Of a DNA stretch of 64,000 nucleotides, positions 35,517 through 45,128 are shown in pieces. Made by a program: the position numbers and the translations under genes. A model generated the notes under the pieces. It had not been told where the DNA came from, ran no database searches, and worked only from the letters and a program-made list of their open reading frames with translations. The stretch lies in NCBI GenBank assembly GCA_051252515.1, contig JBPOFS010000002.1:124001-188000 (forward strand). Direction: 5' to 3'. The DNA comes from UBA5078 sp051252515 (GTDB lineage: Bacteria; Pseudomonadota; Gammaproteobacteria; Pseudomonadales; Pseudohongiellaceae). How positions within the stretch are numbered: position 1 is the stretch's first letter; every line of letters starts with the position of its first letter.

Positions 35517-36964
35517 CGGCGCCAGAACATTGGTAAGAATAGAACCAATAGCGTGAAGATCTCTAGTCGTCCTAAAAGCATCGCGAAACACAGAATCCAT
35601 TTCCCAGCGTCCGTGACACTCGCATAGTTTTTAGCGACCCCTTCCAGCCCGGGCCCGAGATTATTAATGGCCGCGCCGACAGCACTGAATGCTGTGACCA
35701 CATCTAGGCCGGTCGCAAGCATGGCCAATAGTAGCGCCAAAAACACCATCACATACATCGCGAAGAACCCCCAAACCGAATCAATTACTCGATCAGGCAC
35801 TAAGGTGTTGCCCAGTTTGATGGGGATCACTGCGTTGGGGTGAATCAGTCGTTGGATCTCACGCAGACCCTGTTTCAGAATCAATAAAATACGGATCACC
35901 TTCATGCCGCCGCCGGTTGAGCCTGCGCAAGCGCCAATGATCGATGCGTAGATCAACATATAAGGAAGCATGGAAGGCCAAGTGCTGAAATCGTCGGTCG
36001 TAAATCCAGTGGTGGTTGCAATGGAGACGCTTTGGAAAGCACCGTGCACGATGGAATCAAGAAGTGTGTGAGTGTTTGAAAAATACAACACAGTCATTGT
36101 GACGAGACTGAGCACTAACATCATCACGGCATAGAAGCGCAGCTCTGGGTCTTTAAAGTATTGGTTAATATTCTTAGCGCGCCAGGCGGTAAAGTGCAGC
36201 GCAAAATTGATGCCCGCTAAAAACATAAAGACGGTGGCAATGATGTTGATCGCTGAGCTATCGAAGTAGGCAAGGCTCGCATCGTGAGTTGAAAAGCCGC
36301 CAATCGCAACAGTGGTAAAGCTGTGACAGATGGCGTCGAAAAGTGTCATTCCTGCAGCCCAATAAAACAGTGTGCAGGCCAAAGTGAGTGCGAGATAAAT
36401 ATACCAAAGCGCTTTTGCGGTTTCTGCCAAACGTGGAACGAGGTTATCGTTCTTAACAGGGCCTGGGCTTTCGGCTCGGTATAGCTGCATGCCCCCGATT
36501 CCCAACATTGGTAATACGGCAACGGCGAGTGCGACGATACCCATTCCGCCTAGCCATTGTAATTGTTGGCGATAAAACAAAATCGATTTGGGAAGAATGT
36601 CGAGCCCGACCACCACCGTCGCTCCGGTTGTACTCAGGCCAGAAATCGATTCGAACACTGCATCGGTAATAGATAAAGGCAAATCGAAAGATAGAAAGAA
36701 TGGCAGCGCCCCGAACACACCAAGGACCGTCCAAAACAAGGTAACGACCAAGAAGCCGTCGCGTGTTCGCAATTCCTTTTTTGATCCGAGAGTGAAAAAC
36801 CACAACATCAACCCTGTGAAGAAGGTGATGAGCAAGGAGGTAACAAACGAGGCAATTTCACCGTCGTCATAGATGATTGAAATCACAATCGAAGGGAGGT
36901 TGGCGAGAATGCTAAAAAGCATCAAGAGTACGCCGAGTATCCTGAAAACAATCGAAAAATGCAT
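35513..36964 (-). CDS. trkH: Trk system potassium uptake protein TrkH
   Basis: Inner-membrane potassium channel subunit of 483 aa from the ATG at 36964 (MHFSIVFRILG), preceded by GAGAGAG. A TTG nine codons upstream would overlap trkA. It has the repeated membrane-pore-membrane architecture with selectivity segments such as SISGLSTTGATV, TVAIGGFSTHDASL, SIATTTGFTTDD and AVGAAINNLGPGL. The gap to trkA is 7 bp. It ends 4 bp inside the convergent acyltransferase gene. Confidence 0.95.
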   Translation of the reverse strand: MHFSIVFRILGVLLMLFSILANLPSIVISIIYDDGEIASFVTSLLITFFTGLMLWFFTLGSKKELRTRDGFLVVTLFWTVLGVFGALPFFLSFDLPLSITDAVFESISGLSTTGATVVVGLDILPKSILFYRQQLQWLGGMGIVALAVAVLPMLGIGGMQLYRAESPGPVKNDNLVPRLAETAKALWYIYLALTLACTLFYWAAGMTLFDAICHSFTTVAIGGFSTHDASLAYFDSSAINIIATVFMFLAGINFALHFTAWRAKNINQYFKDPELRFYAVMMLVLSLVTMTVLYFSNTHTLLDSIVHGAFQSVSIATTTGFTTDDFSTWPSMLPYMLIYASIIGACAGSTGGGMKVIRILLILKQGLREIQRLIHPNAVIPIKLGNTLVPDRVIDSVWGFFAMYVMVFLALLLAMLATGLDVVTAFSAVGAAINNLGPGLEGVAKNYASVTDAGKWILCFAMLLGRLEIFTLLVLFLPMFWRR

Positions 36965-36971
36965 AACTCTC

Positions 36972-38345
36972 TCAGAAGAAGGTGAGGCCAACTTGGAATA
37001 GACGTTCTACTTCCGGGATTCGTTTCTTATCCACTAAGAATAGAATCACGTGGTCGCCCGATTGCACGACAATATTGTCATGAGCAATGAGGACTTCGTC
37101 ATCGCGCACAATAGCACCGATGGTTGTGCCGTTAGGCAGTTCTACATCTTCAATGGCGCGGCCAACTACTTTAGACGAATGTTTGTCGCCATGAGCAATC
37201 GCCTCTAAAGCCTCTGCTGCCCCTCTTCGTAGGGAATGCACATTGACGATGTCGCCGCGCCGCACGTGAGTAAGCAAACTACCGATCGTGGCTTGTTGCG
37301 GAGAGATGGCAATATCGATCTCGCCGCCCTGCACCAAATCGACATAGGCTGGGTTATTAATGAGTGTCATGACCTTGCGCGCGCCTAAACGTTTGGCGAG
37401 CATGGAGGACATAATATTGGCTTCATCGTCATTGGTCAGCGCAAGAAACACATCCGTGTCGGCAATGCTTTCTTCGATCAGTAGCTCTTGGTCAGAGGCC
37501 TCACCATTGAGCACGATAGCGCGGTCCAACTTCTCTGAAAGATACTCGCAGCGCTCTAGGTTGTGTTCGATAATTTTTGTTTGATAGCGTTTTTCAATGG
37601 CCTCGGCAAGACGTGAACCGATGTTGCCGCCGCCGGCAATAATGATGCGCTTATACGGTTTGTCTAGTCGGCGTAGTTCGCCCATCACTGCGCGAATGTT
37701 TTTCTGCGCAGCGATAAAGAAGACTTCGTCGTCCGCTTCGATGACGGTGGAGCCTTCAGGCATGATGGCAGTGTCACGTCGAAAGATAGCGGCTACGCGG
37801 GTGTCTACTGATGGCATGTGTTCACGCAGGAAGCGAATTTCCTGCCCTACTAAAGGACCACCGTAATAGGCTTTTACGGCCACGAGTTGGGCTTTGCCTT
37901 CAGCAAAATCTAGAACTTGTAACGCACCGGGAAGATCAATCAGGCGTTCAATATAATGAGAGACTAATTGTTCGGGGCTGATCACGACATCAGGAGCCAA
38001 TGCCCCCGAGCCGAATAAGCCTTCGGTTTCCATATAAGAGGCAGAGCGAAGGCGACAAATTTTCTTGGGAGTCTTAAACAGGACTTGCGCGATCTGGCAG
38101 GCCACGAGATTAACCTCGTCGTTCTCTGTCACGGCAAGCAGCATGTCGGCATCTTCTGCCCCAGCAAAACGCAGGACATCAGGATAGGACGGTTGACCAA
38201 CAGCGGTGCCTATATCGATGCGATCTTTTACTTCTCTGAGAAGCTCTGCATCGGGATCGACGATTGTTATATCGTTGGCCTCACTCGCGAGATTCTCAGC
38301 CAAAGAAATAGAAACGTGATTAGCGCCCAAGATAATAATCTTCAT
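36972..38345 (-). CDS. trkA: Trk system potassium transporter regulatory subunit TrkA
   Basis: Cytosolic NAD(H)/nucleotide-binding gating subunit for TrkH, 457 aa. It has two RCK modules: MKIIILGANHVSISLAENLA at the N-terminus and IIIAGGGNIGSRLAEAIE near residue 235, each followed by a TrkA-C domain. It is co-transcribed with rsmB, touching it directly, and with trkH. Confidence 0.96.
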   Translation of the reverse strand: MKIIILGANHVSISLAENLASEANDITIVDPDAELLREVKDRIDIGTAVGQPSYPDVLRFAGAEDADMLLAVTENDEVNLVACQIAQVLFKTPKKICRLRSASYMETEGLFGSGALAPDVVISPEQLVSHYIERLIDLPGALQVLDFAEGKAQLVAVKAYYGGPLVGQEIRFLREHMPSVDTRVAAIFRRDTAIMPEGSTVIEADDEVFFIAAQKNIRAVMGELRRLDKPYKRIIIAGGGNIGSRLAEAIEKRYQTKIIEHNLERCEYLSEKLDRAIVLNGEASDQELLIEESIADTDVFLALTNDDEANIMSSMLAKRLGARKVMTLINNPAYVDLVQGGEIDIAISPQQATIGSLLTHVRRGDIVNVHSLRRGAAEALEAIAHGDKHSSKVVGRAIEDVELPNGTTIGAIVRDDEVLIAHDNIVVQSGDHVILFLVDKKRIPEVERLFQVGLTFF

Positions 38346-39707
38346 TTACTGCGAGTTCTCCAATGCCGAGCTCGATTCGACAGGTTCTGTCGTAGAAGCG
38401 AGTGCCGGTTTTCTTAGTCGTGCAAAGAAAAAGCCGTCGTTGCCGCCTTCTTGGGGAAGCAATTGCCTGCCTGTTGGGCATTCTACTCCCCATTGCGCCT
38501 GAATTCCCTCCACTTTCGCATCGGGGTGTTCTTGCAAGAAGTTCTCAACAATATAAGAGTTTTCCTCTGGTAGAACCGAACAAGTGGAATACAACAATAA
38601 GCCACCAGGGGCTAGGCAAGCCCAGAGGGTTTCTAACAGGTGCGCCTGTATGAGTTGCAGCTTAGGAATGTCGGAGTCATGACGCAGAAGTTTGATATCG
38701 GGGTGGCGACGAATAATGCCCGTGGCGGAGCACGGTGCGTCTAATAAGATGCGGTCGAACCCCTGGCCATCCCACCACTGTGCGGTCTCACCGGCATCGC
38801 CTGTTTTGACTTCGGCGGTGAGCTGCAAGCGCTCGAGGTTTTCGTGGAGTCGCTCTAAGCGGCGAGCATCGTTATCAAGAGCCAACACGGAGCTGAATTC
38901 AAAACCACTCTCTAGCATATGACAGGTTTTCCCGCCCGGAGCGGCGCAGGCATCAAGTAGGCGTTGACCAGAGGCTAGGTCCATCAATGGGGGAATCAGC
39001 TGTGATGCCTCATCCTGAACACTGAATAGGCCGTCATCAAAGCCAGGGATCTCATGGACAGGACAGGCGTGCTCGAGATAAACGCTGGTGTCGGCGAGGG
39101 TTCCTGCCGCAGCAATAATGTGGACGTCTGCCAAGGAAGCGAGGAATTGTTCACGCGAGATCTTGAGCGTATTGACCCTTAAGGTCATGGGCGGGCGCAG
39201 ATTGTTGTTCTCGAGAGTCTGCTGCCACTGCTTGGGCCATGCCGCTTGTAAGCGTTTAATAAACCACTTGGGGTGGGAATACTGTCCCTGCGGTTTTTTA
39301 AGAGCATTGGCCACTAAGATTTCTTGTTCACGTATAAAACCGCGCAAAATGGCGTTAGTGAGCCCTTTCGCCCAGTCTTTCTTAAGAATCTTTGTGGCGC
39401 CAACGGTCTCGTTGACGACAGCGTATTCTGGGACCCGTAAGTGATGAAGCTGGTAGATGCCGATCAATAAGAGACAGCGAACATCGTTGTCTTTGGCCTT
39501 CAAAGGCTTGCTTAAGAGCTGCTCAAGAATGGCATCGAGTTGGAAATACCATCGGCAGGTGCCAAAGATGATCTCTTGCAACAAAGGAAAACTCTGCTGA
39601 TCGTCAGGGTTATCGCCGCGCTGTAAGAGGCTAGCGAGAGAGCCTTCTTGTTTGAGTAATCGACTAAGCGTTTTGGCCGCTTTTGCTCGTAGTTGACCCG
39701 GTTTCAT
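38346..39707 (-). CDS. rsmB: 16S rRNA (cytosine967-C5)-methyltransferase
   Basis: SAM-dependent methyltransferase of 453 aa. An N-terminal NusB-like RNA-binding domain (GTCRWYFQLDAILEQLL) precedes a catalytic NOL1/NOP2/sun domain with DACAAPGGKTCHMLE, DAPCSATGIIRRHPDIK and YSTCSVLPEEN. Two cysteines in these motifs are catalytic. It overlaps fmt by 4 bp. Confidence 0.96.
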   Translation of the reverse strand: MKPGQLRAKAAKTLSRLLKQEGSLASLLQRGDNPDDQQSFPLLQEIIFGTCRWYFQLDAILEQLLSKPLKAKDNDVRCLLLIGIYQLHHLRVPEYAVVNETVGATKILKKDWAKGLTNAILRGFIREQEILVANALKKPQGQYSHPKWFIKRLQAAWPKQWQQTLENNNLRPPMTLRVNTLKISREQFLASLADVHIIAAAGTLADTSVYLEHACPVHEIPGFDDGLFSVQDEASQLIPPLMDLASGQRLLDACAAPGGKTCHMLESGFEFSSVLALDNDARRLERLHENLERLQLTAEVKTGDAGETAQWWDGQGFDRILLDAPCSATGIIRRHPDIKLLRHDSDIPKLQLIQAHLLETLWACLAPGGLLLYSTCSVLPEENSYIVENFLQEHPDAKVEGIQAQWGVECPTGRQLLPQEGGNDGFFFARLRKPALASTTEPVESSSALENSQ

Positions 39708-40669
39708 GAGCTCCCGACTTCAACGTTTGTGAAAAGATTACCTACGGCGAGGGCGTCGCGTTTGGAGTTCAGCAGGTCTCGAATGGAGAGTGCATTTTTA
39801 CCGGGGAATTGCATGATGCTCACTTCGAGTGTCGAGTCTTTGCAGGCAATGTGTAGGGTGTCGCGCTGAATATCAGTGATTTCCCCGTGGCGTGCCTTGG
39901 TGTGCTCTGGGAGCGCTTGGGCTTTGAGTATGCGCACGCGCTCACCATTGAGAAAGCAATAAGCGGGGGTGCGTCCAATTCCGCAGCGTACGGTTCGATT
40001 GATCTCCTGTGCGCTTGCGTCCCAATCGATCAAGGCTTCTTGTTTGGTGAGCTTGCTAGCATAGGTGCTAAGGCTGTCATCTTGCTTTTCGGCTTTGGCG
40101 CGTAAAACGTCAATTTGGCTTAAGGCTGACACCAGGGCTTTGGTTCCCACACAGGCTAGACGCTCTTCTAGGATCTGACGGTCATCGTCATCATTGATAG
40201 GCGTCGTGGCCGTGATCAGCATATCGCCGGTATCGAGCCCTTTGTCCATCTGCATAATGGTGACACCGGTTTCGGTGTCTCCTGCTAGAAGTGCGCGCTC
40301 GATAGGGGCGGCGCCACGCCAGCGTGGCAGAATTGAGGCGTGCACATTGATACAACCAAGGCGGGGAATATCTAAAACCGACTGCGGAAGAATGAGCCCA
40401 TAAGCCACCACAATCATCACGTCGGCATTGTGCGAAGCGAGTACTTGCTGATCGGCTACGTCTTTAAAATTAAGGGGTTGGTAGACAGGGACATCATCGG
40501 CCAGGGCCGTTTTCTTCACGGGGCTCGCTTGTAGTTGCTTGCCTCGGCCTGCGGCTCGGTCTGGCTGTGTGTAGACTGCCACGACATTGTGCGGGGAATC
40601 GAGTAACGCCCCTAGGTGCTGGGCCGCAAATTCAGGCGTGCCGGCGAATACGATATTTAAAGCGTGCAT
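39704..40669 (-). CDS. fmt: Methionyl-tRNA formyltransferase
   Basis: Formylates initiator Met-tRNA; 321 aa. It has the FAGTPEFAAQHL start, the catalytic region INVHASILPRWRGAAPIERALLAGD and a C-terminal OB-fold. It lies between def and rsmB, the standard order. The gap to def is 58 bp. Confidence 0.97.
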   Translation of the reverse strand: MHALNIVFAGTPEFAAQHLGALLDSPHNVVAVYTQPDRAAGRGKQLQASPVKKTALADDVPVYQPLNFKDVADQQVLASHNADVMIVVAYGLILPQSVLDIPRLGCINVHASILPRWRGAAPIERALLAGDTETGVTIMQMDKGLDTGDMLITATTPINDDDDRQILEERLACVGTKALVSALSQIDVLRAKAEKQDDSLSTYASKLTKQEALIDWDASAQEINRTVRCGIGRTPAYCFLNGERVRILKAQALPEHTKARHGEITDIQRDTLHIACKDSTLEVSIMQFPGKNALSIRDLLNSKRDALAVGNLFTNVEVGSS

Positions 40670-40727
40670 GATTTATCCGGACACGAGGCCTCATGAACTA
40701 ATGAGGCCTCGTTTGAGTGATGACCGC

Positions 40728-41234
40728 TTAGGCGGATTCTTTGTGAGCTTTCTCAAGTTTGGCGCGAATACGCTGACGTTTGAGCGAGCTCAAGTAGTCG
40801 ACGAAAAGCTTGCCATTCAAATGATCATTTTCGTGCTGAATGCAGGTGGCAAGCAGGCCGTCTGTTTCGATCTCAAAAGGGACGCCATTGCGATCTAAGG
40901 CTTTTACCCGCACCATGCGAGGTCTGGAGACAGTTTCATAATAACCAGGTACCGATAAACACCCTTCGTCATACTCTTCTTGAGTCTGGTCTATAATTTC
41001 AATCTCAGGATTGATAAAAACTAAGGGTTCGTCGTTGTTTTCGGAAATATCGATCACGATGAGTTGCTTGTGCAGGTTTATCTGCGTGGCAGCCAACCCA
41101 ATGCCCGGAGCCTCGTACATAGTTTCAAACATGTCATCGATGGTTTTGCTTAGCGCATCGTTGAACTCTGTTATAGGAGTGGCCTTCTTGCGTAAGCGCA
41201 AGTCTGGGAACTCCAAGATATCTAGTATTGCCAT
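40728..41234 (-). CDS. def: Peptide deformylase
   Basis: Metallohydrolase of 168 aa that removes the N-formyl group from new proteins. It has the three motifs GIGLAATQI, EGCLSVPG and QHENDHLNG with metal ligands Cys and two His. First gene of def-fmt-rsmB-trkA-trkH. It is divergent from the LysM gene. Confidence 0.97.
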   Translation of the reverse strand: MAILDILEFPDLRLRKKATPITEFNDALSKTIDDMFETMYEAPGIGLAATQINLHKQLIVIDISENNDEPLVFINPEIEIIDQTQEEYDEGCLSVPGYYETVSRPRMVRVKALDRNGVPFEIETDGLLATCIQHENDHLNGKLFVDYLSSLKRQRIRAKLEKAHKESA

Positions 41235-41350
41235 AGTGGTAGTGCCAAATGTCGGTGTCTTTGAAATTAATTTCTGGACTGTGAACTGCTTCTAGTGCTC
41301 AGTATACCTTATTGCTAAGATAACTAACCCTGTCAGGAGCTTGGATTGTA

Positions 41351-42406
41351 ATGATGATCGTGCCAAGACTAAAGTGCTTGCTCCAGAAATGCCTTATTGG
41401 CGCCGTTTTCCTTGGCACCGTTTTAAGTGCTTCTGCACAAACGCTGTCGCTATCTGCTACCTCCCCCGATACCTATGTCGTCAAACAAGGCGATACTCTC
41501 TGGGATATCTCAACGACGTTTTTAGATGAGCCGTGGCGCTGGCCAGAGATCTGGCAACAGAACCCCAATGTTGCAGACCCAGACCTCATCTACCCAGGGG
41601 ATGTTCTAAATCTTGTGTATATCGATGGCAACCCTCGTATCGTTATGGAACGGGGAAGTCGTCAAGCGGTGCGGCTCAGCCCGCAAGTGCGGGAAAGCCC
41701 TCTTTTAAGCCCTATTCCTGTTATTCCGCGAGCCGCGATCGACGGCTTTTTGGCCAGAAACCGAATTGTAGATAAAGAGACCTTCGAAAGTGCTCCCTAT
41801 ATCCTCTCAAGCCTTAGCGGTAATCTTCTTATGGGCGCGGGTCATGAGTTGTACGCCAAAGGCGAATGGACTGCGGGTGTCAGTCAATACGAGGTGTTTC
41901 GATTAGGGGCCAGCTATGTTGATAAGGAAACGAAAGACTTGCTTGGCCAAGAGGTGATCAATCTAGGCTCTCTTCGGATTGTGTCAGATGAAGGCGATGA
42001 CTTGAAAAAAGCCCTAGTGCTAAGCAGCAAAGAAGAGCTGAAGGCTGGCGATAGATTATTGCCGCTAGAGGCCAGTGCCATTGATTCGCGCTTCTTTCCT
42101 ACCACACCGGAACAAGGGCTTAGTGGCGAGATTATTGGCCTGCTAGACAATAAGAGCAAGGCCGCACAGTTCGAATCGATCGTGTTTAATATTGGTGAAG
42201 CAGAAGGTTTGCGCGTAGGCGATATTCTCACTATTGAAAAAAGCGGTGCCCTAGTGCGAGATCCCATCACCAATAAATGGGTGTCATTGCCCACTAACGA
42301 GATCGGCATCGTGCTGACGTATAAAACATTTGCGAAGCTCAGTTACGGCGTTATTTTGTCGCTGACAGAGCCCGCTTCTGCAGGAGATATATTGAGTACT
42401 CCTTAA
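41351..42406 (+). CDS. Secreted LysM-domain protein
   Basis: 351 aa with a signal peptide (about residues 1-29, LIGAVFLGTVLSASAQ) and one LysM domain right after it (YVVKQGDTLWDISTTFLDEPWRWPEIWQQNPNVADPDLIYPGDVLNLV), expected to bind peptidoglycan. The remaining 260 residues are conserved in the orthologue next to def in Pseudomonas but have no recognised catalytic domain. A role in envelope maintenance is likely; the biochemical function is unknown. Divergent from def and followed closely by dprA. Confidence 0.88.
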   Translation: MMIVPRLKCLLQKCLIGAVFLGTVLSASAQTLSLSATSPDTYVVKQGDTLWDISTTFLDEPWRWPEIWQQNPNVADPDLIYPGDVLNLVYIDGNPRIVMERGSRQAVRLSPQVRESPLLSPIPVIPRAAIDGFLARNRIVDKETFESAPYILSSLSGNLLMGAGHELYAKGEWTAGVSQYEVFRLGASYVDKETKDLLGQEVINLGSLRIVSDEGDDLKKALVLSSKEELKAGDRLLPLEASAIDSRFFPTTPEQGLSGEIIGLLDNKSKAAQFESIVFNIGEAEGLRVGDILTIEKSGALVRDPITNKWVSLPTNEIGIVLTYKTFAKLSYGVILSLTEPASAGDILSTP

Positions 42407-42426
42407 AGGATTCATATTGATCACGG

Positions 42427-43578
42427 ATGATCATGACAATGCTAAACACTTCTATCCAGCAAGCCCTATTGCTGTACTTTCTCGATGTTCTGCCGCGCAC
42501 GCGATTTTCGCGTCTGTTAGATGAGCTTGGCTCTGCCGCTCAAATTATCCACGCCGATAGTGCAGCGCTACGCGCTCTTGGACTTAAAGATGTCCAAATA
42601 GCCGCGATCCACGGGTGTATGTCGGACTCGACACTGCAGCGGCAAGTAGAGCACGCCATCACATGGTGTGAGGCCGAGGCCAATCGCCATATCCTGCTAA
42701 AGACCGACTCTCTATACCCTCCTCTGCTGCGTGAAATTCATGACCCACCTCCTCTGCTTTTTGTGTCGGGGCAGGCACAAGCGTTGCTATTACCGCAAAT
42801 AGCGATGATCGGAAGTCGAAGATCCAGCGTAGATGGAATGGCAAATGCGGCACTGTTCTCGCAATACTTGGCCGGGCAACATTTGTCTATTTGCAGTGGG
42901 ATGGCGCGGGGGATCGATACCTGCGCTCACGAGGGCGCGCTTGCGGTTGACGGTGTCACTGTGGCGGTTCTTGGCACGGGAGTCGATGTGGTCTACCCGC
43001 GAAGCAATCGTGCGCTCGCTGCAAAAATTATTGAACGAGGGGCGCTAGTGTCGGAATTGCCATTGGGGAGTAAGGCCATTGCGTCGCATTTTCCTAAGCG
43101 AAACCGAATTATTAGCGGCATGAGCACCGGAGTTATCGTGATAGAGGCGGCATTGAAAAGTGGTTCTCTCATTACGGCGCGGCTAGCGATAGAACATAAC
43201 CGGGAGCTTTTTGCGGTCCCAGGTTCGATACGCAATCCGCTGTCTGTTGGGGCGCATCGCCTAATTCAACAAGGCGCACAATTAATCGATTCGCCAGAGC
43301 AGGTAGTAGAACAATTAGACAGTGTACTGGGAGGTCAAATATCTTTACTGCATGAGGCAGGCCGCAAGGCAGTTGAGCAAAATGCAAAGGAAGTTATGCC
43401 ACCCAACTTAAGCGCGGAGGCACAAGAGGTGATCAAGGCAATAGGCTATGATCCAATGCCCTTAGAGATTATAGTTGAGCGCTCAAGTTTGCCCTTGAGC
43501 CGCGTGCAGACTCACCTATTACGCCTCGAGCTTGACGGATATATTCACAATCATATGGGCAGATACAGTTTGAGCTGA
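42427..43578 (+). CDS. dprA: DNA processing protein DprA (Smf)
   Basis: Loads RecA onto single-stranded DNA taken up in transformation. It is 383 aa with the Rossmann-like core: IAMIGSRRSSVDG, GMARGIDTCAHEGAL, VAVLGTGVDVVYPRSN, FPKRNRIISGMS and SGSLITARLA. A C-terminal winged-helix domain (about 315-383) is also present. Its start codon cluster ATG ATC ATG ACA ATG leaves the exact first residue open. Confidence 0.94.
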   Translation: MIMTMLNTSIQQALLLYFLDVLPRTRFSRLLDELGSAAQIIHADSAALRALGLKDVQIAAIHGCMSDSTLQRQVEHAITWCEAEANRHILLKTDSLYPPLLREIHDPPPLLFVSGQAQALLLPQIAMIGSRRSSVDGMANAALFSQYLAGQHLSICSGMARGIDTCAHEGALAVDGVTVAVLGTGVDVVYPRSNRALAAKIIERGALVSELPLGSKAIASHFPKRNRIISGMSTGVIVIEAALKSGSLITARLAIEHNRELFAVPGSIRNPLSVGAHRLIQQGAQLIDSPEQVVEQLDSVLGGQISLLHEAGRKAVEQNAKEVMPPNLSAEAQEVIKAIGYDPMPLEIIVERSSLPLSRVQTHLLRLELDGYIHNHMGRYSLS

Positions 43579-43660
43579 GTGTCAGACTTGAAAGGTGGTT
43601 GATACTACTGTAATTTCTGCGCTCCACTTTTATCGCCCCCAACCGTTTAGAGGATAGACA

Positions 43661-44167
43661 ATGAACAAGCCGTTTGTAGCAATATTGATGGGTTCTGAAT
43701 CGGACCTTCCTGTGATGCAAGGCGCTGATGACGTGCTGAATAGTCTTGGTGTACGTTGCGAAATGAAGATTACTTCAGCGCATCGAACTCCAGCGGCGAC
43801 GAAAGAATATTTGGCAGATGCCGAATCGCGTGGATGCCAAGTCTTTATCGCGGGTGCTGGTCTTGCGGCTCACCTTGCTGGTGCAGTGGCAGCGCATACG
43901 CTAAAGCCAGTGATTGGTGTACCGATTGATTCGGGCCCTATGCAAGGAATGGATTCATTGCTTTCTACTGTGCAAATGCCTGCAGGGATTCCTGTAGGAA
44001 CAGTGGCTATTGGTAAGACTGGCGCAAAGAATGCCGGATACCTTGCTGCACAGATTCTTGGTCTTGCCGATCCTGAGCTCGCAGCACGCGTTAAAGCAGA
44101 ACGTCAGCAAAAATCAGACAACGTGCAAGCACAAGATCGCGCACTACAAGAGTCTCGTAAGTCGTGA
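43661..44167 (+). CDS. purE: 5-(carboxyamino)imidazole ribonucleotide mutase
   Basis: Class I PurE of 168 aa that converts N5-CAIR to CAIR in purine synthesis. It has the GSESDLPVMQ, SAHRTP and GAGLAAHLAGAVAAHT motifs. A good ribosome site (AGAGGATAG) precedes it. The usual partner purK is not adjacent. In Pseudomonas the place between dprA and hemF is held by tsaC (yrdC), which is missing here. It overlaps hemF by 4 bp. Confidence 0.95.
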   Translation: MNKPFVAILMGSESDLPVMQGADDVLNSLGVRCEMKITSAHRTPAATKEYLADAESRGCQVFIAGAGLAAHLAGAVAAHTLKPVIGVPIDSGPMQGMDSLLSTVQMPAGIPVGTVAIGKTGAKNAGYLAAQILGLADPELAARVKAERQQKSDNVQAQDRALQESRKS

Positions 44168-45105
44168 GTAATAGCGGCTTGAACGATAACGTTATCGATG
44201 CCGAACAAATTGCGTTGGTGAGGGGCTATCTCTTAGACCTTCAAGAGCGCATCTGTGATGAGTTCGAACGTATCGATCAAGTCGCTAGTTTTCAAACCGA
44301 TGCTTGGGAACGCGATAAAGGCGGCAGTGGTCGTAGTCGGGTCATTGCCAAGGGCGCCGTTTTCGAGAAAGGTGGCGTTAACTTCTCTCATGTCTTTGGC
44401 GATAAACTGCCACCCTCCGCATCCGCCACTCGTCCTGAGCTAGCCGGCCGTTCGTTTCAAGCCATGGGCGTCTCCCTAGTGATGCACCCAGATAATCCGA
44501 TGATTCCGACGTCACACGCTAATTTCCGTTTTTTCATTGCGGAGAAAGAAGGCGAGGCACCGGTTTGGTGGTTTGGCGGCGGGTATGACCTTACCCCCTA
44601 TTATGGATTTGACGAGGATTGCCAACATTGGCATCGCACAGCAAAAACGGCATGTGACAGCATCGACGAATCGCTATACCCACAGTTCAAGAAGACCTGT
44701 GACGAATACTTTTACTTGAAGCACAGAGACGAGCCTCGTGGCATCGGTGGAATCTTCTTCGATGATTTCAATGAAGGCGGCTTTGCTCAGTGTTTCGAGT
44801 TGGTTAAAAAGCTAGGTGATAGTTATATTGAGGCATACGCGCCAATCGTAGAGCGCCGCAAAGACTTGCCTTTCACACCAGTGAACAAGGACTTTCAGTG
44901 TTATCGACGTGGTCGCTATGTTGAGTTCAATCTAGTATTTGACCGTGGCACATTGTTTGGTCTGCAGTCCGGTGTTGGGCGCATCGAGTCGATTTTGATG
45001 TCTCTGCCCCCTGTCGTGCATTGGGACTATAACTGGCACCCTGAGCCAGATACCCCTGAAGCTACGCTGTACACCGACTACCTTCGTTTTCGTGATTGGG
45101 CTTAA
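44164..45105 (+). CDS. hemF: Oxygen-dependent coproporphyrinogen III oxidase
   Basis: Aerobic heme synthesis enzyme of 313 aa that oxidatively decarboxylates coproporphyrinogen III. It has the conserved FHxxHR-like pattern in WHRTAKTACDS and the signature stretches VWWFGGGYDLTPYYGFDED and HRDEPRGIGGIFFDDF. It starts with GTG overlapping the purE stop (GTGA). An aerobic heme enzyme fits the two cytochrome oxidases in this window. Confidence 0.97.
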   Translation: MSNSGLNDNVIDAEQIALVRGYLLDLQERICDEFERIDQVASFQTDAWERDKGGSGRSRVIAKGAVFEKGGVNFSHVFGDKLPPSASATRPELAGRSFQAMGVSLVMHPDNPMIPTSHANFRFFIAEKEGEAPVWWFGGGYDLTPYYGFDEDCQHWHRTAKTACDSIDESLYPQFKKTCDEYFYLKHRDEPRGIGGIFFDDFNEGGFAQCFELVKKLGDSYIEAYAPIVERRKDLPFTPVNKDFQCYRRGRYVEFNLVFDRGTLFGLQSGVGRIESILMSLPPVVHWDYNWHPEPDTPEATLYTDYLRFRDWA

Positions 45106-45128
45106 GTCATAGCCGTTAGGGGTCAATA

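Noticed and set aside
43661..44167. purE as a pseudogene or horizontally acquired fragment
   Set aside because: All active-site motifs are intact and the ribosome site and overlap with hemF are normal.
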